A DNA stretch of 64,000 bases from Antitrichia curtipendula (Eukaryota > Streptophyta > Bryopsida > Hypnales > Leucodontaceae), in contig OX579639.1 in assembly GCA_951230915.1 (NCBI GenBank), positions 5,952,001 to 6,016,000 of the forward strand, written 5' to 3'. The position numbers and the translations under genes were made by a program. Positions 1-10,085 of this stretch are shown in pieces. Below the pieces are notes generated by a model. That model ran no database searches and was not told where the DNA came from. It saw only the letters and a list, made by a program, of their open reading frames with translations. Position 1 is the first letter of the stretch. Each line of letters begins with the position of its first letter.

Positions 1-621
1 AAAGCAGCATTTACGGGTTCCCGAAGTCCATGGCTAGCATATTTCCGGTCGAAGTAGCTTATTGTTCTTCCCTACCATGCACTCTCGAAATCAAAGGGAG
101 CAAGTGATACTAACGTAACCTTGAAGTTATCAATCCCCCGCTCCCTCACTTTGATCTCAGGGTAAGAGGAGTACGAGCTCCGACAGACGTAGACAGAAAC
201 GGGAAGAGAGGTGCTACAAATGCAGAATACTTCGAAGCAAGAAAATCTTCAAATTGTACAGGGACACTGCACTGCAGAATTTGCCGTTTTTTGCAACAGC
301 TTCGTGACTTCCCAATTCGCCGCAATTTGCAGCTCCAGAACAGGGGTACGTATCTCTCTCTGACTACCGCCGACAACTGCGAACTAGGTGCAGAAATGTA
401 ATTAGCTGCTATTGAGTACAGATTCTTGTCAATTCGTACCTCCGAAACGGTAGTTCTTCAACGACGATTCGGCAGCGAACTAGGCAACGAACTCGGCAAC
501 GACTATTCAGCAAATAACTCACAAGTAGCACCGCAAATCAGCTCCTCCACTTGAATTCTCTAACTTCAAAACCTGAAAATGCAGATGAAACATGAGAACG
601 ATGTTACATATTGATGCTTAG
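1..621. other. GC-richer island upstream of an unrecognised gene
   Basis: This stretch is richer in G and C than the AT-rich DNA that starts near 1790. It precedes the two exons called at 622-1234 and probably holds earlier exons or the leader of that gene. A possible 5' splice site (GTACGT) lies near 346, but no exon could be joined in phase to the one at 622. No protein family was recognised. Confidence 0.3.
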
Positions 622-1234
622 CGCGTGGTAAGGAAGAGGCAGACTGCAGAGGAGCGACTGGAGAGGAGTGATTACCTGGACAACAACGGAGGTGTACGAG
701 AGGAGCGGCGAGGGAAGATGAAGAACCGTAACAGCACCTGGTCCACCGAGCAGCAGGTGAGTGTCGATCTCAGCTTGCCATCTGGAACGCTGACATAAAA
801 AAACGGGCAAATAGGGTTAGTTCTTCGAATAGGCTAACTAGGTTCATGACGTGGAATAAAGAAAAATCGAAACAGTGTTCTGCATTAGACCCCCTCCACG
901 CGCGGGGGGTCTGTATGCAAACACTGTTCATTCTAAATAAGAAGTGAACAGTGTTTGCAGTCAGACCCTCCGCGCGTGGAGGGGGTCTACTGCAGAACAC
1001 TGTTCCTAAGAAACGAAAGCCCATTAATCGAAGTTGTCGATGAATGTATGAAAAAATTCACAGAGGAGACCTTGTACACTCCGAAACGTCCATACTGTCG
1101 AAGTTTTATTCTGTTCCTCCGGACAGACCCTAGAACCGCATGTGAAACACAGGACGAAGTACCTCGATGAGGTGGAGACGCAGATGGCTGAGATTTTGAG
1201 ACGGAAGGCAACCCCGAAGTCAGAGAATTCGTAG
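622..1234 (+). CDS. C-terminal two exons of an unrecognised gene
   Basis: Exons 622-756 (45 codons) and 1127-1234 (35 codons plus TAG) join in phase 0. The exon at 622 follows an AG at 620-621 that is part of an in-frame TAG, so reading is possible only from the splice site. It ends at a strong donor, CAG|GTGAGT, at 757. The second acceptor (GGACAG at 1121-1126) follows a pyrimidine-rich stretch. The joined 80-residue tail is charged and looks helical, with segments such as RKRQTAEERLERSDYLDNN and KYLDEVETQMAEILRRK. I do not recognise the family, and earlier exons presumably lie further upstream. The 370-nt intron contains the palindromic element at 871-1004. The splice signals and the phase agreement are seen; that this is a live gene is inference. 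Confidence 0.45.
871..1004. repeat. Nested palindrome (two 60-bp inverted arms), possible MITE or hairpin RNA
   Basis: Positions 871-930 and 945-1004 are inverted copies differing at about 4 of 60 positions, separated by 14 nt. Each arm is itself nearly self-complementary: it begins AACAGTGTT, has a GACCCCCTCC/GGGGGGTC core and ends AACACTGTT. The structure can therefore fold as one long hairpin or as two short ones. It sits inside the intron 757-1126. It could be two copies of a small palindromic transposon or a small-RNA precursor. No target-site duplication was established. Confidence 0.8.
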
Positions 1235-2190
1235 TGCTGCGCCACTAGAAGTCCACGATTCAAAGCTTGCTGTGTCTGTATTCTCTAATCGTCAACGCAA
1301 ACTATTTTCCACTGTAAATAGTGTCGTGTAGTATTGCTTCACGGAATCATCTGGTTGGACGATCATGTGCAAGGATCGAACAGGATTGAGAAGTGGGATT
1401 TAGAGTGCCTCACTGCCCTGTCGCCGGACTACCGAGCAAGGGTTTCCTGTTTTCACGTTTCCCGTTTCGGAGAGTAGAGACATCGAACTGGTCGTTTGTT
1501 GTTTCCTCGCGCATTTCCTGGAACCGCAGGTTTCATGCTCCGGATATCCGGCAACTGAATGAACTTGAATCAACACGTGCATGTACTTCAAACCTACTGA
1601 ACCCTGTAACACCGAGGACTGCACTTTCTTGCATTCGGATGATTGTGCATTGAATCTGTACAATTGCTTGGATACTTTCTTTCATCAATTTCATTTTTGT
1701 TCACCCGCCATGGTGGATTACAAAGAGTGTACAGTTGAATTTGTAGTCATGCAAGTGTCTAACTTCACATGAATGAGAAGTTTTAAAAAAAAAACGGATC
1801 ACTATTTAAGTGAAATTGGGAAAGTTCTGGTTTCTTGCTCTGAATCTGAAATTTCTGCAAAGAAATAAAATTTTTTTAGATTGAGTCAAAATAACAAAAT
1901 CAAGGTCCTCTACTCTAGTTTCATCTTCAATTTGATTTTTTTTTAAATTCAAATTATTGCATTTTGTACTGCAATTTGAACTTTGGTTGTATTTTCAATG
2001 TTTATTATTTTCTAATTATAGACTGAGATAGAAACTTATTTAAGTCTATGGTGTTGGTCATTGTAGTATACACACATGACGAAATTCTCAGTTTTTTTAA
2101 AATAATCTTCTATTTGATGTGATTTTCCTTCTCTTTTCTTCACTAATTATTAAAAAAATTCAGACTTTACACAAAAAAATCTTTTCTTCA
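1235..2190. other. 3' flank, then AT-rich intergenic DNA
   Basis: The first 550 bases keep the GC-richer composition and probably include the 3' untranslated region of the gene ending at 1234. Short open frames on both strands here show no recognisable protein. From about 1790 the sequence becomes AT-rich with homopolymer runs, and I see no gene in it. Confidence 0.3.
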
Positions 2191-2585
2191 CTAATTATTA
2201 AAAATAAATTATATTTTGTATTCTTAATAAATTTTATTAATAATAAATTCATCTTTTGTATTCTTAATAAACTGTATTAAAAATAAATTATATTTTGTAT
2301 TCTTAATAAATTGTATTAATAATAAATTCATTTTTTGTATTCTTAATAAATTGTATTAATAATAAATATTTTTAATAAAATGTATTTATAATAAATTGAA
2401 TTTATAATAAAATGTATTTATAATAAATTGAATTTATAATAAATTGAATTTATAATAAAATGTATTTATAATAAATTGAATTTATAATAAAATGTATTTA
2501 TAATAAATTGAATTTATAATAAAATGTATTTATAATAAATTGAATTTATAATAAAATATATTTATAATAAATTGAATTAAAGTTT
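2190..2585. repeat. AT-rich minisatellite (ATAATAAATTGAATT-type units)
   Basis: The first part repeats units like TGTATTCTTAATAAATT. The second part (about 2365-2580) is a regular array in which TTTATAATAAATTGAA alternates with TTTATAATAAAATGTA, giving a higher-order period of about 32 bp. The two parts appear to be related unit types from one expansion. Confidence 0.85.
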
Positions 2586-4480
2586 TTCTATATATATCTA
2601 TTTGCAAAATGACAGCAAATTGAGTGATGGCCACTGAGCCTTGAAATCAGTGTTTATATGTCCATCATTTAGGGGTTAAGCAAACTGCTACAAGGAAGTG
2701 TCGTCCTCAGAATAACCTTCTATACAGCACTGTATTGTACATGTAACAAAATTGAAGCTTTATATTCAACTTTCAACCATGCTTCCTTTGTTGGTAGTAT
2801 TTTTAATTCATTTTTTAGACATAGAAAAATATACGAGTAATCTAACAGAAGTGGTTTCATATTTTTTTGAGCAATATTGAATTAGTTATGAATTTCCAGA
2901 GGACATGTATCATGGGTTCCTCTTTGTGACCCTAGGTCTTCTATAAACCGCTCACTTGCAAGATGGGATAAAGCGAAGCCAATGATTGGCTGAGACCCCT
3001 TTTTTTCTAATTCATACATAGCACTACAGCTGACAATTCAATTATTGCTTCGTTCCATTTAAAGAACACCTCGTTCCATTAAGGAGCCATTTATAGGGGC
3101 GTTTTTTAATGACCTAGTGATTTAAGAGAGTTATACTTGAACCCCTAAGTGCCTAAGCCTTGCCAAGTGTGTTCTTCCTATGAAAAAAGAGCACGGATTT
3201 ATAGTTATCCCCAATGACGCAAATTTTATTTTATTTTTTTAATCTAACCTTTCAGATGTTTAAAGAGCTAGCTCAGTAGCATATATACCAACTTTGAGTG
3301 CAAAATTGCATAGGAGTTGTGAGATCATAACAAGAGAAATGTATATTTTTTATTTTTAGTATGCTGACTCTTTCTACAATGTTTGAGTAATTTGCAAATA
3401 AGTATTTGGGGGGATTGGAGGTGACATGAACAAATACAAATTATGTTAGCACAGTAAAATGATTTTTTGAAAAAGTGAATTTCACTTGAAAAGATATCAA
3501 ACTCATTACACAATCCACCTTGCAATTGTTGACATGCAATTTTTTTAATAAGTACAAATCGCAAAAAACTCCAAATCATTAAAAAATTTTGACATTGTAT
3601 TTAAATTATAGTTTTAGAATATTGAGAATTAGGCTTTTTTGAGCATTTAAAGGAACTAGCATTGGTCAACTCATTTGTGACTATGAAGTTGCCATTTTGT
3701 ATGCATTTAGTATATGCCATAAACCATGTGCATTTCCTTAATCTGCAGTCCTAGAGACTCACGTCCTTGAACCATAAAAAATTGAAATAGATAAGAAATT
3801 GAAGAATGAACAAAAAACTGACCTCTTTAGTCACTTCATTAGTCATGGAATGAATGATTACATGGAATGTAGAGGAACTATTACAGGAACTAGATTTTAC
3901 CATTTCAAATTGAAATTTGAAAACTAACCTTTAGAAAGAAAGAGAGCATGACGAATGTTATCAGTGCTATCAATGTTATCACGCATGAATCAAAAGTTGT
4001 AATGGGATGGTGTTGTTTGCATGTTTACAATGTAGTGGCCAGTGTACAAGGATTCCAACGGTTTTGTACGATGTTTGTAGTTAAAAATACAAATATATTA
4101 GTATAAAAATTGTGCACTTATAAAACATCATTAATAATCGATAGAGTAAAAAAGGTAATGTAACCCTCTAAATGTAGAGTGTATGTGTTATGCATTTAAA
4201 CAAAATGGACACTTGAAACATTGATGTTGACAAAAATTCAATATGTGGAAGTTGTATAAAGAGCATGCAATGTTTGCTTCAATGTGGTGGACAAGTATAT
4301 CTGCAGATACTTGCTGAAGCAATTGAAGGAAAAAAAGGAACAACTACATTGGATTTGATTTTGTAGTATTCTTTAAGAGGGCTTGAAAAGTAGCCATGGT
4401 CAGGATTTTTTTATTGTTCACTGAACACTGTGGAGGACCACTTTTTTATTGTATAATGTGTAAATGAAAATGCAGAGAGG
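2586..4480. other. AT-rich DNA with decayed MITE remnants
   Basis: A TTTAGGGGTTAA terminus lies at about 2669-2680. From about 2690 to 3105 the sequence resembles the AGGTAG-family element at 41911-42289: it shares the motif ATTTTTTAGACA, GTCTTCTATAAACCG and a terminal GTTCCATTAAGGAGCC. At 3139 there is a degraded CCCCTAA end, with a possible partner near 3650, of the TTAA family. Nothing gene-like was found. The stretch directly before 4484 could hold a first exon or promoter of the unit that follows. Confidence 0.4.
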
Positions 4481-4483
4481 ATA

Positions 4484-5623
4484 GTGGTTTTCGAAGATAT
4501 TGAATTACAAAAGCTCTGCACCAAGTACTTGAGTATTATACAACACTTGAGAAGGTGGAAAATGGCAGCAGAAGCATTTGGAAGTCCAGTGGTATGCAAT
4601 GCGGTAGGGACAACATTGATTGCTACAGAGCGAAGGAGCATAGGGGAAAGATTGGCGCGTGTGGTACGAGGAAGACTATTCAAAGAAGAATATCGTGCAC
4701 CTGAACATAGAGAATTCCAAACTACCAATGGCATGGTTCAACTACTTGGAGACGAAGGTCAAGTTGTGGGGGTGGGCGTGGTGGATACGAATTTTGCATG
4801 TGGTGATGAACTTCACCAAGAAAAATTATGTCCTTCTGAGATTGCGGTTCGTATTACACATGCTGTACATGAAACAGAATGGGTTGGTGAGTTGGTAGGG
4901 AAGACTATGGGAGATTGTGTAGATAAAATTATACGATGGCGTCGTGCTTTAGTTCGTTCTTCACGTCCCTACAAAGTGAGAACAACGGCAACGAATGCGA
5001 GGGAGGGACAGAATTTCTCTTTTCCTCCTGTTGCAACACCACAGTTTGATTTTCATGATGTAGAAGAGAACCCAAGCACTTCCGAATGCACGCCACCAAG
5101 TGAAGGTGGAAGAAGCACACAAGAAAGAAGTTATCCTTTGACGCAAGGCTCTGAAGGTAGCACTGTGGATTTTACAAGAGCAGAAGGACTACCAGAGCTT
5201 ACACCAAGGAGGAGGTATTCAATGGCAAATCGAAGGGCAAGGGTGAGAAGTCCACGAGAGAGGGGAGAGTCTGCAAGTCAAAAAGTTACTCTGGATAGTG
5301 TTATGTGTGCGAAGGAAAGGGGAGCATGTAAACGCAATTGTTTGCGTGATATAGATGCGAAGTATGTATTGGATCAACGATATATGGCTTGGGGACAGAA
5401 GTACGAAGCACGTGCTACTTGGATAATGCAAATGCTTAATGCCTTTTACACTCGCACGGAGGGTCCAACAAGAGACAAGTACGTGACAAAATTGGATGGT
5501 AGGGTCGTGTGCAATGCATGCTACGCCGCGGCGTTGGATTATTCGCAAAGGCGTTTGAAGCAGTTGAAGACAACACATGCTGTATATGGTAGAGTGGCAG
5601 CCGTTCATGGAAACAGGTGTTAG
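4484..5623 (+). CDS. DUF7869-like protein, N-terminal segment (ends at in-frame TAG)
   Basis: Open reading segment of 379 codons beginning at a GTG. The first in-frame ATG is at 4562 (residue 27), so either translation starts there or an upstream exon is spliced in. The middle (about residues 185-270) is polar and low-complexity, with an Arg/Ser-rich tail. The last 100 residues carry cysteine pairs (CAKERGACKRNC and VVCNACY) that suggest a zinc-binding unit, together with a conserved-looking stretch RYMAWGQKYEARATW. It ends at TAG 5621-5623. The next segment continues in exactly the same frame, so this is probably the N-terminal half of one long protein. The family link is from memory of bryophyte and invertebrate proteins of unknown function. 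Confidence 0.6.
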   Translation: MVFEDIELQKLCTKYLSIIQHLRRWKMAAEAFGSPVVCNAVGTTLIATERRSIGERLARVVRGRLFKEEYRAPEHREFQTTNGMVQLLGDEGQVVGVGVVDTNFACGDELHQEKLCPSEIAVRITHAVHETEWVGELVGKTMGDCVDKIIRWRRALVRSSRPYKVRTTATNAREGQNFSFPPVATPQFDFHDVEENPSTSECTPPSEGGRSTQERSYPLTQGSEGSTVDFTRAEGLPELTPRRRYSMANRRARVRSPRERGESASQKVTLDSVMCAKERGACKRNCLRDIDAKYVLDQRYMAWGQKYEARATWIMQMLNAFYTRTEGPTRDKYVTKLDGRVVCNACYAAALDYSQRRLKQLKTTHAVYGRVAAVHGNRC

Positions 5624-5641
5624 CAGAGGGAAAGTGCAAAA

Positions 5642-7324
5642 ATGTCTGCAACTAGGGAAAGCCTCAACGTTTTCTTCAACGAAGCCGGTTGTCAACAGCC
5701 CCATCGATCGATTCGCAGGAAAATGGACAATGCGGTTCTCCCGTTGATTCTGTTGCCAATGAATACCACCAAGTTGGATGTTTTTCAATATGTGAACGAA
5801 GAAGTGAAGAAATTAGTGGACGGGTCGGAGTTGCCAATGTCTTCGTTTCGTCGGCTTTGGCGGAAGGAATTTCCACATGTGCAAATTCCACCTTTCTCCC
5901 GGTTTTCGAAGTGTTATCATTGTTGGGAGTATAAGTGTGGGACGGAATCCACGACAAATGCAGTCGCAAAGGTGAAGATAAAAGAGCTGTACGTGCTGCA
6001 CATTCGATTTCAAATGGAAGAGAGGCGAGATTATTGGTTGTTCAAGAGGTCCGCGATGATCACTCCGGACTTTTTTATGTGTTTGATTGTTGACGGTATG
6101 GATCAGAATACGACCATGATACCGAAGATGAGGCAGACCGTGAAGAACATTGAATCTCGGTTTGTGAAGACTCATTTGTGTGGTGTACTTGTACATGATA
6201 TTGGCCTGTATGCGGACGTGTGGATAGATGCTCACCACAAGCATGATAGCAATCAAGTCGTAACGTCGGTGATGAACGTCATATGCGACGTGAAGCGAAG
6301 GAAGGGGTCATTGCCACCAACATTGAGGATTCAAGCGGATAACACCACGAGGGAAAACAAGAACGCTTACATGTTTGTCATGTGTGCTGCACTAGTTGGG
6401 CTTGGTTTCTTCAAGGAAGTGCATCTTTGTTTTTTGATAGTGGGCCACACACATGAAGACATTGATCAGAAGTTCAATGTGATTTCGAACGTACTGAAGA
6501 GGAAAGACGTAGACACTTTGACAGAGATGTTGCAGCTGGTGGAGAAGGGAACGTCGTACACAGAGGCTTTTGTGAGTGCTCGTAAGCTTGAGCACGTTCG
6601 CGACTGGAAGGCATTTATCACACCTCATTTACTACGAGGAGGGGAATCATTGACGGGCATTATATTTCCACATCATATGAGGTTTTACGTGGAGAATGGG
6701 TTGGTCCGCGTGCAACACAAGTATTTTTGCACAGATGAGTGGGGCCCAACAAGAGGGCATTTGTGTCTGAACTCATTGCCTAGTGTAGCAGAGAAACCGG
6801 ACCTCGCGGAGGTGTTTGCAGCTGATCAGAGGGAATTGAAAGCATTGGACGAGTTCATTGCATACAAGAAGAAGATGATAGACAGAGGCTTCAACCCGAT
6901 CAGGAATATAGAAGTGGTGGACGAAATAGAACAGTTCAAAGAGTATTTGGAGGAATTTCCACAACGAAATAGGGAAGGCGTCCATGATTTACCATTTTGG
7001 CCCAGCAATGTGCTGAACCAGAACAGCGATGATGGAATTGTTCCTGACGTGGAAGGAGGTACAATTCCAAGTGCAGTTGCTGATGAGGATGGGAATACAA
7101 CGGAGAGTGTAGCCGTTGATAGGATTATGGCGACAATGCCAAATCCTGAGAGAAGGGGGTATTTCGGACCTCGCAGAGATAGACCTGTACAAACAGCATC
7201 ACGAAGAGTGACGAGGGAAAGGATTCGAGGCAGAAGGAATGCAGTTGTACCAAAGGTACGACAAGCTGCAGAGGAAGATCCATTTCCTCCATTCAATCCA
7301 GAGAATGACGTTGTTGTAGGGTAG
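5642..7324 (+). CDS. DUF7869-like protein, core segment with DDE-like acidic pattern
   Basis: Segment of 560 codons, in frame with the previous one after a single TAG and six sense codons. A C-x2-C-x4-C knuckle lies at residues 91-99 (KCYHCWEYKCG). Three conserved-looking acidic sites follow predicted strands: FMCLIVDGMDQ (D151, D154), LRIQADNTTRENKN (D233) and FLIVGHTHEDIDQ (H269, H271, E272, D273, D275). This order resembles an RNase H-like or DDE transposase fold, but that is inference; the family has no assigned function that I know of. The last 120 residues are polar and Arg-rich. The composition is clearly less AT-rich than the flanks. The stop TAG at 7322 is probably bypassed by splicing into the segment at 7387. 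Confidence 0.65.
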   Translation: MSATRESLNVFFNEAGCQQPHRSIRRKMDNAVLPLILLPMNTTKLDVFQYVNEEVKKLVDGSELPMSSFRRLWRKEFPHVQIPPFSRFSKCYHCWEYKCGTESTTNAVAKVKIKELYVLHIRFQMEERRDYWLFKRSAMITPDFFMCLIVDGMDQNTTMIPKMRQTVKNIESRFVKTHLCGVLVHDIGLYADVWIDAHHKHDSNQVVTSVMNVICDVKRRKGSLPPTLRIQADNTTRENKNAYMFVMCAALVGLGFFKEVHLCFLIVGHTHEDIDQKFNVISNVLKRKDVDTLTEMLQLVEKGTSYTEAFVSARKLEHVRDWKAFITPHLLRGGESLTGIIFPHHMRFYVENGLVRVQHKYFCTDEWGPTRGHLCLNSLPSVAEKPDLAEVFAADQRELKALDEFIAYKKKMIDRGFNPIRNIEVVDEIEQFKEYLEEFPQRNREGVHDLPFWPSNVLNQNSDDGIVPDVEGGTIPSAVADEDGNTTESVAVDRIMATMPNPERRGYFGPRRDRPVQTASRRVTRERIRGRRNAVVPKVRQAAEEDPFPPFNPENDVVVG

Positions 7325-7386
7325 TACGTAGCCCTTACCGTAGAACTAGCGGAAGTAAAAGGAGGAGTACCTTTTTTTTAGGGAAG

Positions 7387-7764
7387 GTGCTCGAATTTGG
7401 GCAGGGGACGTGGGCCTCAAAGATGAAGGTCCTGTGGTATTGGCCTACTATGAGACCTGGAGCACATGATGAAGCGGGTAGTAACCGAGTGAGGTACACG
7501 AACTGTATGGAATCAACGTGGGAACCGTCTGGTGAGATGTTGGGCTGGACCGAGAAGGAAGCCAGTATATATTCATGGACGGATGTCCCTTGTCGAGGGA
7601 GAAGTGGTCATGTTATAGGTTCCAAGATTACAGTGTATGGCGTGAATACAGAGGAGACAGTGATCATTCCAGTAGAGGCTAAAGCACATCTTCTCGAGTA
7701 CATGGCAATGCAGATGGAGAACCTAGATGACGAACGTCTGCAGAATGATTTGAATAGGTACTAG
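7387..7764 (+). CDS. C-terminal exon of the DUF7869-like gene
   Basis: Open segment of 125 codons in another frame, with no usable ATG at its start. It follows a typical 3' splice signal (a run of T, then TTTAGGGAAG at 7377-7386). Removing 7316-7386 (donor GTAGGG, acceptor AAG, 71 nt) joins it in frame to the preceding core segment as ...NDVV-VLEFGQGTW. The sequence, with KVLWYWPTM and WEPSGEMLGWT, has the tryptophan/aromatic spacing of a small beta-barrel such as a chromo- or BAH-like module, but I cannot assign it. It ends at TAG 7762-7764. The intron is inferred from splice signals only. Confidence 0.5.
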   Translation: MLEFGQGTWASKMKVLWYWPTMRPGAHDEAGSNRVRYTNCMESTWEPSGEMLGWTEKEASIYSWTDVPCRGRSGHVIGSKITVYGVNTEETVIIPVEAKAHLLEYMAMQMENLDDERLQNDLNRY

Positions 7765-8851
7765 TGAGATATGATATTATGCAGTGTTGTTTGACGTACT
7801 TGTAGTTGTAGGTATGTAGAAGTACTTGAGTGTGAAGCGCAGAGTAACATGTCTTAAAAGTAGTGTGGAGTGAAAAGTGTGAAAGGTTTTTATGAAGTAA
7901 TTATAAAAAATGGAGTGTTTGACAACTTTTCACCAAGCAATTTCTCCTACTAAGAGCAAACGATGTTTGCAATAATTGCTCCCCCCCACAACATTTGAGA
8001 TTGTTCATTTTTGATGCCGCACTAGCCAAGTGCAATGTCGCACCCCTCGAGTGCAAGAATGTCTAATTCGGTGTTTATAATTAAAATCCACATTCAAAAA
8101 GACATGAAGATTTGATATTACTTTGTCAAGTTCATTGAATCTTTAAAATTTGTTGGTATTTTAAAATCCAATATTGAAACCAGTAATGTGGACATCCTCT
8201 TCTATACAGTATGTTGGAGTTTGATTCATTAGGCTCCATATGAAATCTTTTTCTTTTTGGTTGAATCTTAATTCAATAACTCGATTTTGAATTTTTGGAA
8301 ATTCGTTTTTATATGGTTCAAGATATTTTGTGACCAATAGCATACTTTAATATATTCCTTGACTTGTAGCAGTACTTACAACTTTATCTGTACTTCGAGC
8401 TTTACTGATACTTGCAGCTTTATGAAGTATCCACAATTTTGTTTTTTTGTTTTTTTGAAGATTTAGATTATTTTCATTAATAATCCTCCACTATTTAAGT
8501 ATGCCACGTTATAGTTTTTGAAAATTTTATTAGATGTCATATTTAATTATATTTTGAATTCTTTTTTAAGAAATCTGACCCTAGGCCCTAGCTAGCGTAG
8601 GGTAGTTCTATATCATGGATGGGGATTAATAATGAAACTACATTAGACTAGCTCATTTTTTTCTACACTAGTAGAAAGGAGGTGTAATTTGGATTCTAAA
8701 CCATAGAATTAGAACTTGATTCCAAAAGCCCATATCATGCGCACCAAGACTAGTGTCTATAAGAGCCTTTAGCTCCAAGCTCTCAATCACACTATAATTC
8801 CTTTATACTCAAACACCTCATTTTCTACTAGTGCTAGATGAGGTCATGAAC
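7765..8851. other. Intergenic DNA downstream of the DUF7869-like unit
   Basis: AT-rich sequence with short homopolymers and no coding region that I can support. I looked here and in 2586-4480 for matching inverted ends or target duplications around the DUF7869-like unit and found none. Confidence 0.3.
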
Positions 8852-9598
8852 CTAATATTCATGAATGTCAAGAGAAAGAAATCCTTTTTGCTTCCCATTA
8901 ACCAAGGCTTCAACATTAGCTGCATGTGAATGTATTCTACATTGAATCATGGATAAGCCGATAAGGTCCATGAATTGTTGGCCACTGGACCACAAATGAT
9001 TCTTGTCACAATGACACTCTGCAACAAGTCCCAACTCCCAAGCTTCAAGAATGTTATGAACCTGGAGGATACCAGGATGAAAAACTGGAGGTAACGTACT
9101 GGAAAGAGAAATGGAAGAAACTGAAACTGAAGCAACGTCTCTGCAGTGAAAACTACAGTGCTGCGCAGGCGGGGTTCAGTTGGCCGGAGAAACCGAAGTG
9201 AACTGGCTTTGCGAGGTTCAGTTGGTCCGTCCGTCGTCGACGTTTGCAGTGTCAGAAGCCGGTGAAAGACTATTCCAGGATCCTACTTCACCGCGGCCTT
9301 TCAGTTGTTCACACGCAGTTGACGGATATCATGCTGCCCAGTGGGTCCTCAGCCCTCCCCGGAGCCCGGACGGAGGCAGCCGTAACTCCAACTTCTTTGC
9401 TATTCTGATCTCCACGCTTCCGGCCGGCTACTGCACCTGTCCAGCCAGCCAGCTTCCGTCCATGTTTCCCAGACAGACAAAATTGTGGGGGAATTCTTCA
9501 CCATCGTCAGCGTTACCACACACTGGGAACTTACCGTATTCTCTAAGCCAGGCATCAGCACTGTTTCGTCTCTTGCCAATGTGGGTATCTGGGGTGAA
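8852..9598 (-). CDS. Terminal exons of an unrecognised gene
   Basis: The last exon is 9140-8852. It follows CACTGCAG and reads without a stop for 95 residues to TAG, including PPVFHPGILQVHNILEAWE and CHCDKNHLWSSGQQF, which look like real protein rather than chance. An upstream exon, about 9598-9535, reads FTPDTHIGKRRNSADAWLRE and ends at a canonical donor G|GTAAGT (9534). Its phase (1) does not match the last exon (phase 2), so at least one further exon must lie between them or one boundary is wrong. A plus-strand open frame at 9180-9671 overlaps and is judged a shadow. The function is unknown. The open length and splice signals are seen; the gene structure is incomplete inference. Confidence 0.4.
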
Positions 9599-9679
9599 CT
9601 TCCGTGCAAAATTGGAGTCCGAAATGAATTTTCATGATCTCACAATTCACGGTGTTTCTACTTCTCTGTGAGCGGGAAC

Positions 9680-10085
9680 TGAAGAAGTTACGTTTTAGGA
9701 GTAGTTTTGCCTTAGTGTCAAACAATAAAACCAATTTTTTTTGTTAAAATGGCAGTATTCCACAAACTTGGCACTTTTACATTTAAACCGTGCAGTCTGA
9801 AATCTATACAAGTTCTAGGCTGTAGAGCTAAAGAAGGATGGAAATATGGCGTATGGAATACCACCATTTTAACAAAAAAATTCATATAAGCAACCGATAA
9901 GTGTAAGTTCACAGTTAAAAATATTTTTTCAGAAATCGGAAACTTGTGTGGTAGCTAACAATTTATTCCAATTCTAAAAAAAAGATTATTAAAGACTCTC
10001 ACTTACAAAAAAAAATAGAATTTCTTTTTATCTCATCTATTGGTTTTGGGCTTTGGGATGATTTGCCTCGCACAAAGGTTCACCT
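9680..10085. other. AT-rich intergenic DNA
   Basis: Sequence between the exons ending near 9600 and the TTAA element at 10086. It contains no recognised gene. Two related segments in it (about 9750-9770 and 9850-9880: AAAATGGCAGTATTCCACA and its near complement) form an imperfect inverted repeat. Confidence 0.3.

Noticed and set aside
5219..5788. 189-codon minus-strand open frame
   Set aside because: Antisense shadow of the DUF7869-like segments, spanning their TAG junction.
6442..6468. GHTHEDID as a metallophosphoesterase motif
   Set aside because: The GH-x-H resemblance is isolated. The other metal-binding motifs of that family are absent from the segment, so the RNase H-like reading was preferred.
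3000..8600. Terminal inverted repeats around the DUF7869-like unit
   Set aside because: By eye, no matching ends with a plausible target duplication could be found. The CCCCTAA end at 3139 pairs better with a nearby remnant near 3650.
9180..9671. 163-codon plus-strand open frame
   Set aside because: It lies in GC-richer DNA opposite better exon candidates with splice signals on the minus strand, and its sequence is Ser/Pro-rich with no recognisable motif.
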